Source: a virus. From it: a stretch of DNA of 30,876 nt. Positions 1 to 6,537 of the stretch are shown here, in pieces. The stretch spans positions 1 to 30,876 of the IMG/VR virus record IMGVR_UViG_3300034101_006338. One strand, given 5' to 3'. Position 1 is the stretch's first letter. Every line of letters begins with the position of its first letter. Position numbers and translations under genes: made by a program. The notes beneath the pieces are model-generated. The model searched no databases. It had not been told where the DNA came from and saw only the letters and a list, made by a program, of their open reading frames with translations.

Positions 1-207
1 GTGCCAAAACCCTTCTATTCCATCGCCGTAACCCCCGCCGTCGAAGTCACCGTGCGCGGGATCATGGTGGACTACTGCACGACGGTAGATGAACTCCGCC
101 ATGACGCCGCCGAACTGCGCGAGTTGGCCGATGATCTGGACGCGATAGCCGCTCGCTGGCAGGACGAAGACGCCGCGAAGGGGCGGCATGTGGACGCGAC
201 GGCATGA
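1..207 (+). CDS. Small hypothetical protein, possibly 5'-truncated
   Basis: The reading frame is open from the left edge, which begins with GTG, to the TGA at 205-207 (68 aa). I do not recognise it. The second half (residues 30-60) is rich in Glu, Asp, Ala and Leu with an Arg/Leu periodicity and should form one charged alpha helix or a short coiled coil. An internal ATG at 64 would give a 47-aa protein, but neither start has a convincing Shine-Dalgarno, so the true start may lie outside the window. It precedes a structured intergenic region and probably belongs to the early small-protein group. Confidence 0.45.
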   Translation: MPKPFYSIAVTPAVEVTVRGIMVDYCTTVDELRHDAAELRELADDLDAIAARWQDEDAAKGRHVDATA

Positions 208-217
208 TGCCCCGCGC

Positions 218-267
218 TGTGGAGCGGTAGCGCCCTCACCGACGAGTCCCGCTCCACATCGGAGGGC
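218..267 (+). other. Competing inverted repeats in gap
   Basis: Positions 218-227 and 249-258 are a perfect 10-bp inverted repeat. A second pairing, 232-236 plus 239-242 with 259-267, overlaps its loop. The connecting loops look too short for both stems to form together, so they would be alternative folds. The second fold would include a GGAGGG at 261-266. No U-tract follows, so this is not a standard terminator. Function is unknown. Confidence 0.4.
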
Positions 268-337
268 ATGGCCTTCCAAATCCATTCCAAGGAGGTGTTG
301 CGATGCGCTGACACTGTGAATGGTCGTGAAAGTACCG

Positions 338-362
338 GGGGCGGGAAGACAACGCCCGCCCC
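338..362 (+). other. GC-rich stem-loop before small membrane protein gene
   Basis: A perfect 8-bp stem (338-345 with 355-362) with a 9-nt loop ends 12 nt before the GGAGGT at 375-380 that serves the gene starting at 388. It has no U-tract. It belongs to a recurring class of intercistronic hairpins in this window. Confidence 0.5.
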
Positions 363-387
363 ACCTTCTCCCTCGGAGGTAATGACG

Positions 388-714
388 ATGTGCAACGGAC
401 AGACAAAAGGCAGTGAGATTCAGTCGCCGCGGCGACCGGGGAACCTGCAGCCGGTGGAAAGCAGCATCCGCGTGGAGGATGAACCCGAGCGCCCGGCAAG
501 CCCGTGGTATTGCACCGATGACTTTCGCGCCTTGCTCTCTACCGCGCGTACCATCGGGGGCTTCTGCCTACTGGTGGGAGTGATCACATACTGCGCTGTT
601 CATGACGGGCCGTTGGCACCCGAGATGATGAAGCTGGCCGGTGTGGGCGCGGCGCTGGTCCTCCTCACGCAGTGCATGGCGCTGGCGACGGAGCGGCGCA
701 AATCCAAGCGATAG
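388..714 (+). CDS. Small two-helix membrane protein, unknown function
   Basis: This 108-aa protein starts at the ATG at 388, chosen because GGAGGT (375-380) lies 7 nt upstream. The ATG at 382 is too close to it, and the longer frame back to 268 runs through hairpin DNA. The first ~50 residues are polar and Pro/Glu-rich. Two hydrophobic segments follow, one with the core IGGFCLLVGVITYCAV and one with AGVGAALVLLTQCMALA, separated by a short polar loop. The C-terminus is basic (RRKSKR), suggesting cytoplasmic ends by the positive-inside rule. Two helices could suggest a holin or superinfection-exclusion protein, but there is no lysis context here, so I leave the function open. Confidence 0.6.
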   Translation: MCNGQTKGSEIQSPRRPGNLQPVESSIRVEDEPERPASPWYCTDDFRALLSTARTIGGFCLLVGVITYCAVHDGPLAPEMMKLAGVGAALVLLTQCMALATERRKSKR

Positions 715-724
715 CAACGCGCAA

Positions 725-749
725 GGGGCCAGTGCGGTAACACTGCCCC
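725..749 (+). other. Stem-loop in 715-813 gap
   Basis: GGGG plus CAGTG (725-734, with C729 bulged) pair with CACTG plus CCCC (741-749) around the loop CGGTAA. No U-tract follows. It is the first of two hairpins in this gap. Confidence 0.45.
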
Positions 750-767
750 CTGCCTGAACCGAGAGTC

Positions 768-797
768 GAGACGCCCCTACTATACCACGGGCGTCTC
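768..797 (+). other. Perfect 9-bp stem-loop upstream of 814 gene
   Basis: GAGACGCCC (768-776) pairs perfectly with GGGCGTCTC (789-797) around a 12-nt AT-containing loop. It ends 8 nt before the AAGGAG at 806-811. No U-tract follows, so mRNA processing or stabilisation is more likely than simple termination. Confidence 0.55.
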
Positions 798-813
798 CGA
801 ATGAAAAGGAGAC

Positions 814-1914
814 ATGATGAACGACACCATGGACCGGGCACCAGTTCCGGTCAGCTACCAACTTCCGGCGCTGCCGGCAGACGACTACCTGTCTATCAAT
901 GCCATTGTCGAGCGTGTCGCGCGGATCCAGACGATCCTCGACCAGGTGATGACCGGACCGGTGATGAGCGATGATGGCGAGCGGGTGGTTAAGCACGGCG
1001 TCCACTTCGACATCATCCCCGGCTGCAACAAACCGAGCCTATTGCAGCCGGGCGCCGAAGTGCTGCTGATGGCCTTCCGCCTTGGTGCCCGCCACGAAAT
1101 CCACGAGCAACACGAAGATGGCGAGATCCGCTACCGCGTCCGCTGCATCATCTACGACCAGCGCACCGGTATGGAACTCGGTGACGAGTGGGGTGAATGC
1201 TCCAGTACCGAGGACAAATACGCCTGGAACAAAGCCTCTTGCGATAGCGAATTCCAGGAGACCGAGAACCATCGTCGCCGCGTCATCTGGAAAAAAGGCG
1301 GCTGGAAAAACAACGCGCGCCAGCCTGACTACCAGGTACAACAGGTCCGCGTGAACCCCTCCGACGTCGCGAATACCATCCTGGCGATGGCCTGCAAGCG
1401 CGCGAAGGTGAGAGCCACCCGCGCCGCCCTGGCCTGCAGCAGCATCTTTGACGTGAACCTCGAGGACATTCCGGAAGGCATGCGCGAGCAGATCGTGGGA
1501 GAACCGACCGCTTCTCCCACGCAGGAGCAAAAGGAGCAGGCCCAGGACGCCGGGCGCAGGCGCCATCAGGCCAGTGAGCAACGACGCACCGGGGCCGCGC
1601 CAGCCCCCGGCACCCGCACCGCCGCCCAGGATGCCGCCGGCCAAGTCGTCGTCACCTTCGGCAAGCACAAGGGCACGAAAATCTGCGACATCGGCGATGC
1701 CAGCTATATCGCATGGCTGCACGACAAAGCCGAGAGTGCCGCCATGCGCGAAGCCGCCGGGATCTTCCTTGGAAAAATCGTGCCGGAAGGCAGCACCGCG
1801 ACGGAAGCCACCCCCACCACTCCCGTACCGCAGTTTGCCGGTGATGGGTCGGATGACCCTGACGCACCGCGTGATGAGTTCGGCGAGCTTATTGACCCGT
1901 TCGCCGATCAGTGA
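814..1914 (+). CDS. Phage recombination-associated protein with C-terminal FGKHKG (DUF3820-like) domain
   Basis: This 366-aa protein starts at ATG 814 or ATG 817; AAGGAG at 806-811 suits 817 slightly better. Residues ~25-220 resemble a widespread phage family with the landmarks HGVHFDIIPG, KPSLLQPGAEVLLMAFRL and a later NTILAMACKRAKVRATRAAL before SSIFDVNLED. The family's function is not proven to my knowledge, but it is often found near phage recombination genes. Residues ~235-275 are a Gln/Ala/Pro-rich linker. Residues ~280-320 hold VTFGKHKGTKICDI...YIAWL, the pattern of the DUF3820/exonuclease-X C-terminal type domain. The tail is acidic (GSDDPDAPRDEFGELIDPFADQ), as in SSB-like proteins that recruit partners. 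The next gene is an SMC-like ATPase, which supports a role in DNA recombination or repair, by inference. Confidence 0.7.
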   Translation: MMNDTMDRAPVPVSYQLPALPADDYLSINAIVERVARIQTILDQVMTGPVMSDDGERVVKHGVHFDIIPGCNKPSLLQPGAEVLLMAFRLGARHEIHEQHEDGEIRYRVRCIIYDQRTGMELGDEWGECSSTEDKYAWNKASCDSEFQETENHRRRVIWKKGGWKNNARQPDYQVQQVRVNPSDVANTILAMACKRAKVRATRAALACSSIFDVNLEDIPEGMREQIVGEPTASPTQEQKEQAQDAGRRRHQASEQRRTGAAPAPGTRTAAQDAAGQVVVTFGKHKGTKICDIGDASYIAWLHDKAESAAMREAAGIFLGKIVPEGSTATEATPTTPVPQFAGDGSDDPDAPRDEFGELIDPFADQ

Positions 1915-1922
1915 ACACTTTC

Positions 1923-1946
1923 GGCTTTTCGTTCAACGAAACGGCC
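1923..1946 (+). terminator. Weak terminator-like hairpin between 814 and 1971 genes
   Basis: GGC and TTTCGT (1923-1932) pair with ACGAAA and GCC (1936-1946) around a 3-nt loop, with a small internal asymmetry. ATTTCTTT follows at 1947-1954, a weak U-rich tail. It could attenuate transcription into the ATPase gene. The downstream SD GGAGG lies at 1959-1963. Confidence 0.4.
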
Positions 1947-1970
1947 ATTTCTTTAAACGGAGGATGAACC

Positions 1971-3656
1971 ATGGTTAACACCAGCCTGAAACGCTATATC
2001 GAACACATTGAACTCGAAGTGACCAATATCGGCATTTTCCGCGAGTTTCGCATCGACCTGACCAGTGGCGCGGTGACTGAAATCAGCGGCGACAACGGTT
2101 TAGGCAAAACCACGCTGCTGAAAGCGCTGAAATATAACACCAGCGGCGGGCGCTGCAAAGTGCCGGATGATCTGGTGCATGACGGCGAACAGCGCGGGCA
2201 AATCACCGCCAAGCTCGACGGCATGACCGTCGAGCGCGACATCAACCTCGGCGAAACCGCGACCGACCTGTCCCTCACCGACCAGGACGGCACGCCGATG
2301 AAACGGAAGTCGCCGGCGGCGCTCCTGGAAGAGATGTTGGGCGACGGACAACACCTTTCCCCGATGGATCTGATTGCCATGCGGCCCGACCAGCGCGCGA
2401 AGGCTATCGTTATGGCGCTGGACGTGAACCCGACCCTCGCCGCGTCACTCCTGCAGGAGATCACTGGCAAAGCCTGGCCGATCAAGGGCCGTGACGACCT
2501 GTTCGCTGTGCTGCAGCAGGCGCGTGAATCCGTGGCCGAACAGCGCCGGGCGACCCGCGAGAAGAAGGAAGCCGCCGACATGCAGGCCGATGGCGTCCTC
2601 GGCTTCCTGCCGGTTGTCTGGCGCGAAGCGGCCGGGGAATCCGATCTGCCGGCGAAGCCCGTCGTTCCCGAGCCGCTGGGCGATATCTACGATAAGAAGC
2701 GCGCCGTTGAGGTGAAGAACGCGGAGCGGGCGCGCGTCGGGGACGAGATCGCCGAACTGGAGGCGCTCATTCGCCAGCATGAGGAGACTATTGCCGGGCA
2801 CGACCTGTCGGCAAGTCGCCTTGACGAATCGCTACTGGCGTTGGGCGCGACCGAAGATGAAGCCGCCCTCGAAGAGCAGATTCGCCAACTGCAGCAGCAG
2901 CTCGCTGACATGCGTGACCGAAACATGCGCCGGCGTCAACTGTACCTGCAGTCGGATGGGGCGCGGAAATCAGCCCATAGCCTGCGCGAGACACTGGCGC
3001 AGCACCGGCTACGACTGGACGCCAAGCAAGCCCGCGAACGCGAACTCGGCGGGGCCGAAGACGTGAGCGCGCTGCAGGAGCGGATCGACGCCCACGAGCA
3101 GCGCATGGCCGAATACCAATCTGCCGTTGAAGTGCATGGCGATTACTATTCGCGCTGGCGGCAGTCCGATGCCTTACGCCAGTCCGCGAAAGACCTGCAG
3201 ACGGCGTGGGAGCAACTGCAGTGGCAGGTTGAGGCGATTGACCGCCTGCCGATTAAGCTACTGGAGGGCGTCCCCCTCCCCATCCCCGGCATGCAGTTCT
3301 TCGGTAAGGACGGCGCCGACCTTTATCTGCCCGACGGTGACGCCTTGCGGAAATTTGATGCCTTCGGCGATGCCGATCAGATGCGGTACGCCGCGCGGCT
3401 GGCGATGGAGTTGGCCCCGATCAACCTGCTCATCCTGGACGGCGTAGAGCGCTGTGGCAAATCGCGCCGGCTGGAACTCTACCGCATGGCGGCAGAGGCC
3501 GGCTTCATCGTGCTCTCTACTCGCGTGACCGATGACCAGCGATTGATTGTCAGCCACTTCACCGCCGACACATTGACCGCCGATGCACCGCCGCCCTCCG
3601 GTCCCGATTGGGGAGAAGATCCGACCACCGACCAACCCACTCTTTTCACGGAATAG
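1971..3656 (+). CDS. SMC/RecF/SbcC-like AAA ATPase
   Basis: This 561-aa protein starts at ATG 1971, 7 nt after GGAGG (1959-1963). The N-terminal strand pattern (HIELEVTNIGIFREFRIDL) and Walker A GDNGLGKTT at residues 40-48 are typical of the RecF/SMC/SbcC family. Residues ~190-410 are strongly charged and heptad-like, consistent with an antiparallel coiled coil. The C-terminal lobe carries Walker B-like LLILDGVE near residues 486-493, followed by a D-loop-like stretch. This layout matches phage Rad50/SbcC-type ATPases that act with a nuclease on DNA ends. No SbcD/Mre11 nuclease lies beside it. With the 814-1914 product it probably forms a recombination or replication-repair pair. ATPase assignment is firm; the exact pathway is inferred. 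Confidence 0.85.
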   Translation: MVNTSLKRYIEHIELEVTNIGIFREFRIDLTSGAVTEISGDNGLGKTTLLKALKYNTSGGRCKVPDDLVHDGEQRGQITAKLDGMTVERDINLGETATDLSLTDQDGTPMKRKSPAALLEEMLGDGQHLSPMDLIAMRPDQRAKAIVMALDVNPTLAASLLQEITGKAWPIKGRDDLFAVLQQARESVAEQRRATREKKEAADMQADGVLGFLPVVWREAAGESDLPAKPVVPEPLGDIYDKKRAVEVKNAERARVGDEIAELEALIRQHEETIAGHDLSASRLDESLLALGATEDEAALEEQIRQLQQQLADMRDRNMRRRQLYLQSDGARKSAHSLRETLAQHRLRLDAKQARERELGGAEDVSALQERIDAHEQRMAEYQSAVEVHGDYYSRWRQSDALRQSAKDLQTAWEQLQWQVEAIDRLPIKLLEGVPLPIPGMQFFGKDGADLYLPDGDALRKFDAFGDADQMRYAARLAMELAPINLLILDGVERCGKSRRLELYRMAAEAGFIVLSTRVTDDQRLIVSHFTADTLTADAPPPSGPDWGEDPTTDQPTLFTE

Positions 3657-3669
3657 CGATGCGACACCG

Positions 3670-3689
3670 GGCCGGCGGTCTATCCGGCC
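3670..3689 (+). other. 6-bp stem-loop before zinc-protein gene
   Basis: GGCCGG (3670-3675) pairs with CCGGCC (3684-3689) around an 8-nt loop, 12 nt before the GGAGG at 3702-3706. No U-tract follows. Confidence 0.45.
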
Positions 3690-3714
3690 ACATTTCAACC
3701 CGGAGGATGAAACG

Positions 3715-4026
3715 ATGGCAACCACAACCAATCAGGACCGCGCATTTCTCAACGACGTCATCGACAACGACGAATACGACGAACTGGCGATCACCTGCGA
3801 CACCTGCGCCGGCGAACACACCGTCAACTGCGCCTGGTGTTCCGGTTCCGGCGAAGGCCAGCGTGAGGGCACGCTCTGCGGCCACTGTCGCGGCAAGGGT
3901 GAACTGCCCTGCCCTGACTGTGAGGACGGTCCGGACGGCAGCAACTACGACGAAGAAGCGGCCGGGCGCACGTGGAACAGCCGCCAGCGCGTCACGGCTT
4001 ACCGTGAATACGGGATTGAGGTTTGA
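3715..4026 (+). CDS. DnaJ-type zinc-finger protein
   Basis: This 103-aa protein starts at ATG 3715, 8 nt after GGAGG (3702-3706); the longer open frame back to 3583 overlaps the ATPase gene. Four Cys-pair knuckles are visible at residues 28/31, 39/42, 55/58 and 66/69. Two of them, CAWCSGSG and CGHCRGKG, fit the CxxCxGxG repeat of the DnaJ central domain. There is no J domain, so it is a free-standing zinc module, probably binding nucleic acid or an unfolded protein. The ends are acidic. It sits between the ATPase and a winged-helix gene, 2 nt before the latter, so the two are probably co-translated. Zinc binding is strongly suggested; the partner is unknown. Confidence 0.75.
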   Translation: MATTTNQDRAFLNDVIDNDEYDELAITCDTCAGEHTVNCAWCSGSGEGQREGTLCGHCRGKGELPCPDCEDGPDGSNYDEEAAGRTWNSRQRVTAYREYGIEV

Positions 4027-4028
4027 CC

Positions 4029-4313
4029 ATGCCCACCATCACTCACGCCGTCACCATCACCGACAAACTGCCTCTCGCGGCCAAATCGCTCCCCATGCGG
4101 GCGCGCGGCCTGCTGGTCATCATGCGCATGCTCGCACGCAACAGCGGCGAGATTTGCATGCGGCAGTGCGACCTCGCGGCCTATCTGGAGTACCGCACCG
4201 GCGGCGGGCATATCACGCGGATGATCCGCTTGCTGCAGGAGGCGGGGTTTGTGGAGGTATCACGGCGGCGGGGTGATGGGGCGCGGGTGAATCGGTATCG
4301 CGTCATTAAATAA
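4029..4313 (+). CDS. Winged helix-turn-helix DNA-binding protein
   Basis: This 94-aa protein starts at ATG 4029, 2 nt after the previous stop, with GAGG at 4018-4021 as SD. Residues ~24-90 show a compact winged-helix pattern: a first helix (RARGLLVIMRMLARN), CMRQCDLAAYLEY as helix-turn, GGHITRMIRLLQEAGFVEVSRR as recognition helix and first wing strand, and ARVNRYRV as the wing. The fold resembles replication-initiator N-domains and MarR-like regulators. It could be a phage transcription or replication regulator. No operator was recognised. The fold call is fairly safe, the role is not. Confidence 0.7.
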   Translation: MPTITHAVTITDKLPLAAKSLPMRARGLLVIMRMLARNSGEICMRQCDLAAYLEYRTGGGHITRMIRLLQEAGFVEVSRRRGDGARVNRYRVIK

Positions 4314-4319
4314 ACCGGA

Positions 4320-4337
4320 GCGCGCCTGATAACGCGC
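4320..4337 (+). other. GCGCG-N8-CGCGC hairpin before 4360 gene
   Basis: GCGCG (4320-4324) pairs with CGCGC (4333-4337) around an 8-nt loop, 6 nt before AAGGAG (4344-4349). The same arms and loop length recur at 4953-4970 with a different loop sequence. Confidence 0.4.
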
Positions 4338-4359
4338 ACCTGAAAGGAGCAACCAAACC

Positions 4360-4713
4360 ATGCCGATCTATCGCATTAAACTCCGCGAGCAAGTCCTGCG
4401 GCTGTCGCACGTCATTGTCGAGGCCAAAGACATCTCGGCGGCACTAATTGCGACACGGAAAGCCTACGACCATTCTAGCGATGATCTGGGGGTTGTTTAC
4501 GGTGAGGAGTGTGACCTTATCGGTATAGAACCCGGCGGCGAGTGCGAACTCAAGCCCGGAATAAAACCTCATATCATCGCGCAGGACGGGGAAACCGGCG
4601 AAGAGTTGGAGAGCGTGACGCGTACGACATGGGACGGTGAATCATTCGCTACTATCACGCGCCCGCCAGTCACGCCAGAATCACTGCTGGCAACCTGTCT
4701 AGGGGAGGAATAA
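4360..4713 (+). CDS. Hypothetical protein (117 aa)
   Basis: It starts at ATG 4360 behind AAGGAG (4344-4349). I do not recognise the family. The N-terminal half predicts a beta-alpha-beta arrangement (MPIYRIKLREQVLRLSHVIV, then EAKDISAALIATRKAYD), like small phage proteins that act as accessory binding modules. The remainder is acidic and rich in Gly/Glu/Thr, with no cysteine motif that would suggest metal binding. Base composition is less GC-rich than its neighbours and it uses codons such as CTA and TCT, hinting at a separate origin. It is followed 2 nt later by another small gene. Confidence 0.65.
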   Translation: MPIYRIKLREQVLRLSHVIVEAKDISAALIATRKAYDHSSDDLGVVYGEECDLIGIEPGGECELKPGIKPHIIAQDGETGEELESVTRTTWDGESFATITRPPVTPESLLATCLGEE

Positions 4714-4715
4714 CC

Positions 4716-4937
4716 ATGCCCGTCTATGTCACCACAGGCGACGGCGTCAGCGCTCCGCACTGCCTCACCTGCTCCGGTCTGGATGAGGCGAAAGTGACCG
4801 CCAAACGGCAGGGCGGTTATATCTGGCGCGAAGTAGACGGCACCGTCGAGGTGTGGAGCAACCTCGATTTGGAGGGGCTGTATGGCTGGGAGAACGCGCC
4901 TGCCGACATGGCGGCGTTCCTGCGAAAGAGCCGCTGA
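4716..4937 (+). CDS. Hypothetical protein (73 aa)
   Basis: It starts at ATG 4716, 2 nt after the previous stop, with GGGGAGGA at 4702-4709 as SD. The 73-residue product has an aromatic-rich middle (GGYIWREVDGTVEVWSNLDLEGLYGW) that reads as beta strands, and a short C-terminal helix. Two cysteines (CLTC near residues 16-19) form one lone CxxC, not enough to call a zinc finger. No known family is recognised. Tight spacing with 4360-4713 implies translational coupling. Confidence 0.6.
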   Translation: MPVYVTTGDGVSAPHCLTCSGLDEAKVTAKRQGGYIWREVDGTVEVWSNLDLEGLYGWENAPADMAAFLRKSR

Positions 4938-4952
4938 CCAATCATCACCGGG

Positions 4953-4970
4953 GCGCGGCGGGAGACGCGC
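4953..4970 (+). other. GCGCG-N8-CGCGC hairpin before 4984 gene
   Basis: GCGCG (4953-4957) pairs with CGCGC (4966-4970) around an 8-nt loop and ends 3 nt before the GAGG at 4974-4977 that serves the next start. It has the same arms as 4320-4337. Confidence 0.4.
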
Positions 4971-4983
4971 AGAGAGGTAAACC

Positions 4984-5178
4984 ATGCAGAAGGTAGACGT
5001 TGACGAAGCCATCCGAGAAGCAAAGCGCTTCCTTGAATTAGCTGGGCAGTTTGAGCTATACGGCCATAATTCCCGATGGGCAGGGCAGGTTATCTCGCCT
5101 TCCCGCAAAAACGCGGCGATTCGCCGCGCCAGTCTCGACCTGACAAACGCTCTCGCGAAAATGCGCCGTAGCCAATAA
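4984..5178 (+). CDS. Small helical hypothetical protein (64 aa)
   Basis: It starts at ATG 4984, 6 nt after GAGG in AGAGAGGTAA. The protein is mostly helical and basic: a first amphipathic helix (DVDEAIREAKRFLELAGQF), a short polar turn, and a second helix (AAIRRASLDLTNALAKMRRS). It has no cysteines and no membrane segment. Basic two-helix phage proteins of this size can bind DNA or a host protein, but I have no family match. It closes the run of small genes before the methylase cassette. Confidence 0.6.
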   Translation: MQKVDVDEAIREAKRFLELAGQFELYGHNSRWAGQVISPSRKNAAIRRASLDLTNALAKMRRSQ

Positions 5179-5186
5179 CACGATGC

Positions 5187-5239
5187 CTGCCGGCGGGCGC
5201 ATACACCGGCAGCCCTGCATCATGCTCATACCGTGAGCA
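5187..5239 (+). other. Two tandem stem-loops before the adenine methylase
   Basis: CTGCCGG (5187-5193) pairs with CCGGCAG (5206-5212) around 12 nt, then TGCTCA (5223-5228) pairs with TGAGCA (5234-5239) around TACCG. Neither has a U-tract. The SD AGGAG of the methylase is at 5254-5258. Confidence 0.5.
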
Positions 5240-5260
5240 GGCTGGAGGGCACGAGGAGAG

Positions 5261-6154
5261 ATGATGGACAACGGAGAGCAAACAACGATCACCGCACCGA
5301 AACGGCCGGTATTGCGCTACCACGGCGGCAAGTGGAATCTCGCCGAGTGGATCATTGCCAACATGCCGCCGCACCGTGTCTACGTGGAACCGTTCGGCGG
5401 GGCAGCGAGTGTGCTGATGCAAAAGCCGCGCAGCTATGCCGAGGTGTATAACGATTTGGACGGTGAGGTAGTCAACATCTTCCGCGTATTGCGTGATCCC
5501 GAGCAGGCGCGCCGGCTGGAAGATCTGCTTCGTTTGACGCCGTTCGCGAGGGACGAATACGAGATCGCGTACCAGCCTGTTGATGATCCGCTGGAAATGG
5601 CGCGCCGCACCGTAGTGCGCGCTTTCATGGGGTTTGGGTCCGCTGCTGTCACGGTGAGGCGTAGCGTCCGCAGCAAAGATGCCTGGAATACACCAGGTAC
5701 CGGGTTTCGCGCGAACAGCAACCGCAGCGGTACGACGCCAGCGCATGACTGGGCGAATTTCCCGAAAGAGATTCAGGCGTTTTGTCTACGCCTGCAGGCG
5801 GTGGTGATTGAGAACCGCCCGGCGATTGACGTGATCACACAGCACGATAGCGAGCAGACACTGTTCTATTGTGATCCGCCCTACCCGCTCTCAACTCGTG
5901 ATGCCGGCGCGGATTATGTCCACGAACTCACCGATGCCGACCATCGGGCGTTGAGCGCGACGCTGCATGGCGTGGCGGGCATGGTGCTGCTCTCGGGCTA
6001 CCAATGCGAAATGTATACGGCACTGTATGCCGATTGGCCGCACGTGACAAAGGCGGCGCGGGCAGACGGGGCGCGGGCGCGCACCGAAGTGCTGTGGATG
6101 AATCCAGCGGCAGCCAGTCGTGCACAACGCTCACTTTTTGGAGGTGAGGAATGA
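5261..6154 (+). CDS. dam: D12-class DNA N6-adenine methyltransferase (Dam-like)
   Basis: This 297-aa protein transfers a methyl group from SAM to adenine N6 in DNA. Motif X is RYHGGKW (residues 19-25), motif I is VEPFGGAASV (42-51), a family-typical YNDLDGEVVN follows (63-72), and the catalytic DPPY is at 205-208. Order and length fit Dam/DpnM/T4 Dam (MethyltransfD12). A GATC target is the family's usual one but cannot be read from the protein. AGGAG (5254-5258) is better spaced for the second ATG at 5264. No partner endonuclease is visible, so it is probably an orphan phage methylase for protection from host restriction or for control of replication or packaging. It overlaps the next gene by ATGA. 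Confidence 0.93.
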   Translation: MMDNGEQTTITAPKRPVLRYHGGKWNLAEWIIANMPPHRVYVEPFGGAASVLMQKPRSYAEVYNDLDGEVVNIFRVLRDPEQARRLEDLLRLTPFARDEYEIAYQPVDDPLEMARRTVVRAFMGFGSAAVTVRRSVRSKDAWNTPGTGFRANSNRSGTTPAHDWANFPKEIQAFCLRLQAVVIENRPAIDVITQHDSEQTLFYCDPPYPLSTRDAGADYVHELTDADHRALSATLHGVAGMVLLSGYQCEMYTALYADWPHVTKAARADGARARTEVLWMNPAAASRAQRSLFGGEE

Positions 6155-6537
6155 GTAATCTCTACTACCTCGCCAGTCCCTACAGCCACGACAGCGCCGA
6201 CGTGCGCGAAGACCGCTTCCACGCGGCCTGCGTCGCCGCGGCAGCGCTCATGCGGGTAGGCGTCAACGTCTTTAGCCCCATAGCTATTTCGCACCCCATT
6301 GCCACCATCGGCGGCATCGACCCGCACCACGAATGCTGGTGTGTGTACGACCTCTGCTACCTGCCGTTCTGCGCGGGCATGATCGTGCTGCAGCTTCCCG
6401 GCTGGATGGAAAGCCGTGGCATCGCCGGGGAGATCAGGGCGATGCGGGAGGCGCGCAAGCCGATTGTGTATGTCGGGCTGGATGATGTGATGGCGGCGCC
6501 GGGGCAGGTGAAGCGGGTATTGGAGGCGATGCGATGA
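6151..6537 (+). CDS. DUF1937 family protein (nucleoside 2-deoxyribosyltransferase-like fold)
   Basis: This 128-aa protein opens with YYLASPYSHDSADVREDRFHAA, the hallmark of DUF1937 phage proteins, and continues with NVFSPIAISHPIA, FCAGMIVLQLPGWMESRGIAGEI and a final KPIVYV strand. Related DUF1937/DUF4406 proteins share the nucleoside 2-deoxyribosyltransferase fold, where the acidic residue in the E/D-S-x-G segment (here MESRG) is part of the active site. It may act on free nucleosides or nucleotides, in nucleotide salvage or in supplying a modified base; the substrate is unknown. It lies between two DNA methyltransferase genes and overlaps both by 4 nt (ATGA), so all three are one translational unit. 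Confidence 0.85.
   Translation: MSNLYYLASPYSHDSADVREDRFHAACVAAAALMRVGVNVFSPIAISHPIATIGGIDPHHECWCVYDLCYLPFCAGMIVLQLPGWMESRGIAGEIRAMREARKPIVYVGLDDVMAAPGQVKRVLEAMR

Noticed and set aside
236-256. ACCGACGAGTCCC resembling a hammerhead ribozyme core
   Set aside because: The U of CUGA is replaced by C, and no suitably placed GAAA and cleavage triplet with flanking stems could be found.
755-783. TACTAT (778-783) as a -10 box
   Set aside because: It lies in a hairpin loop and no reasonable -35 exists 16-18 nt upstream.
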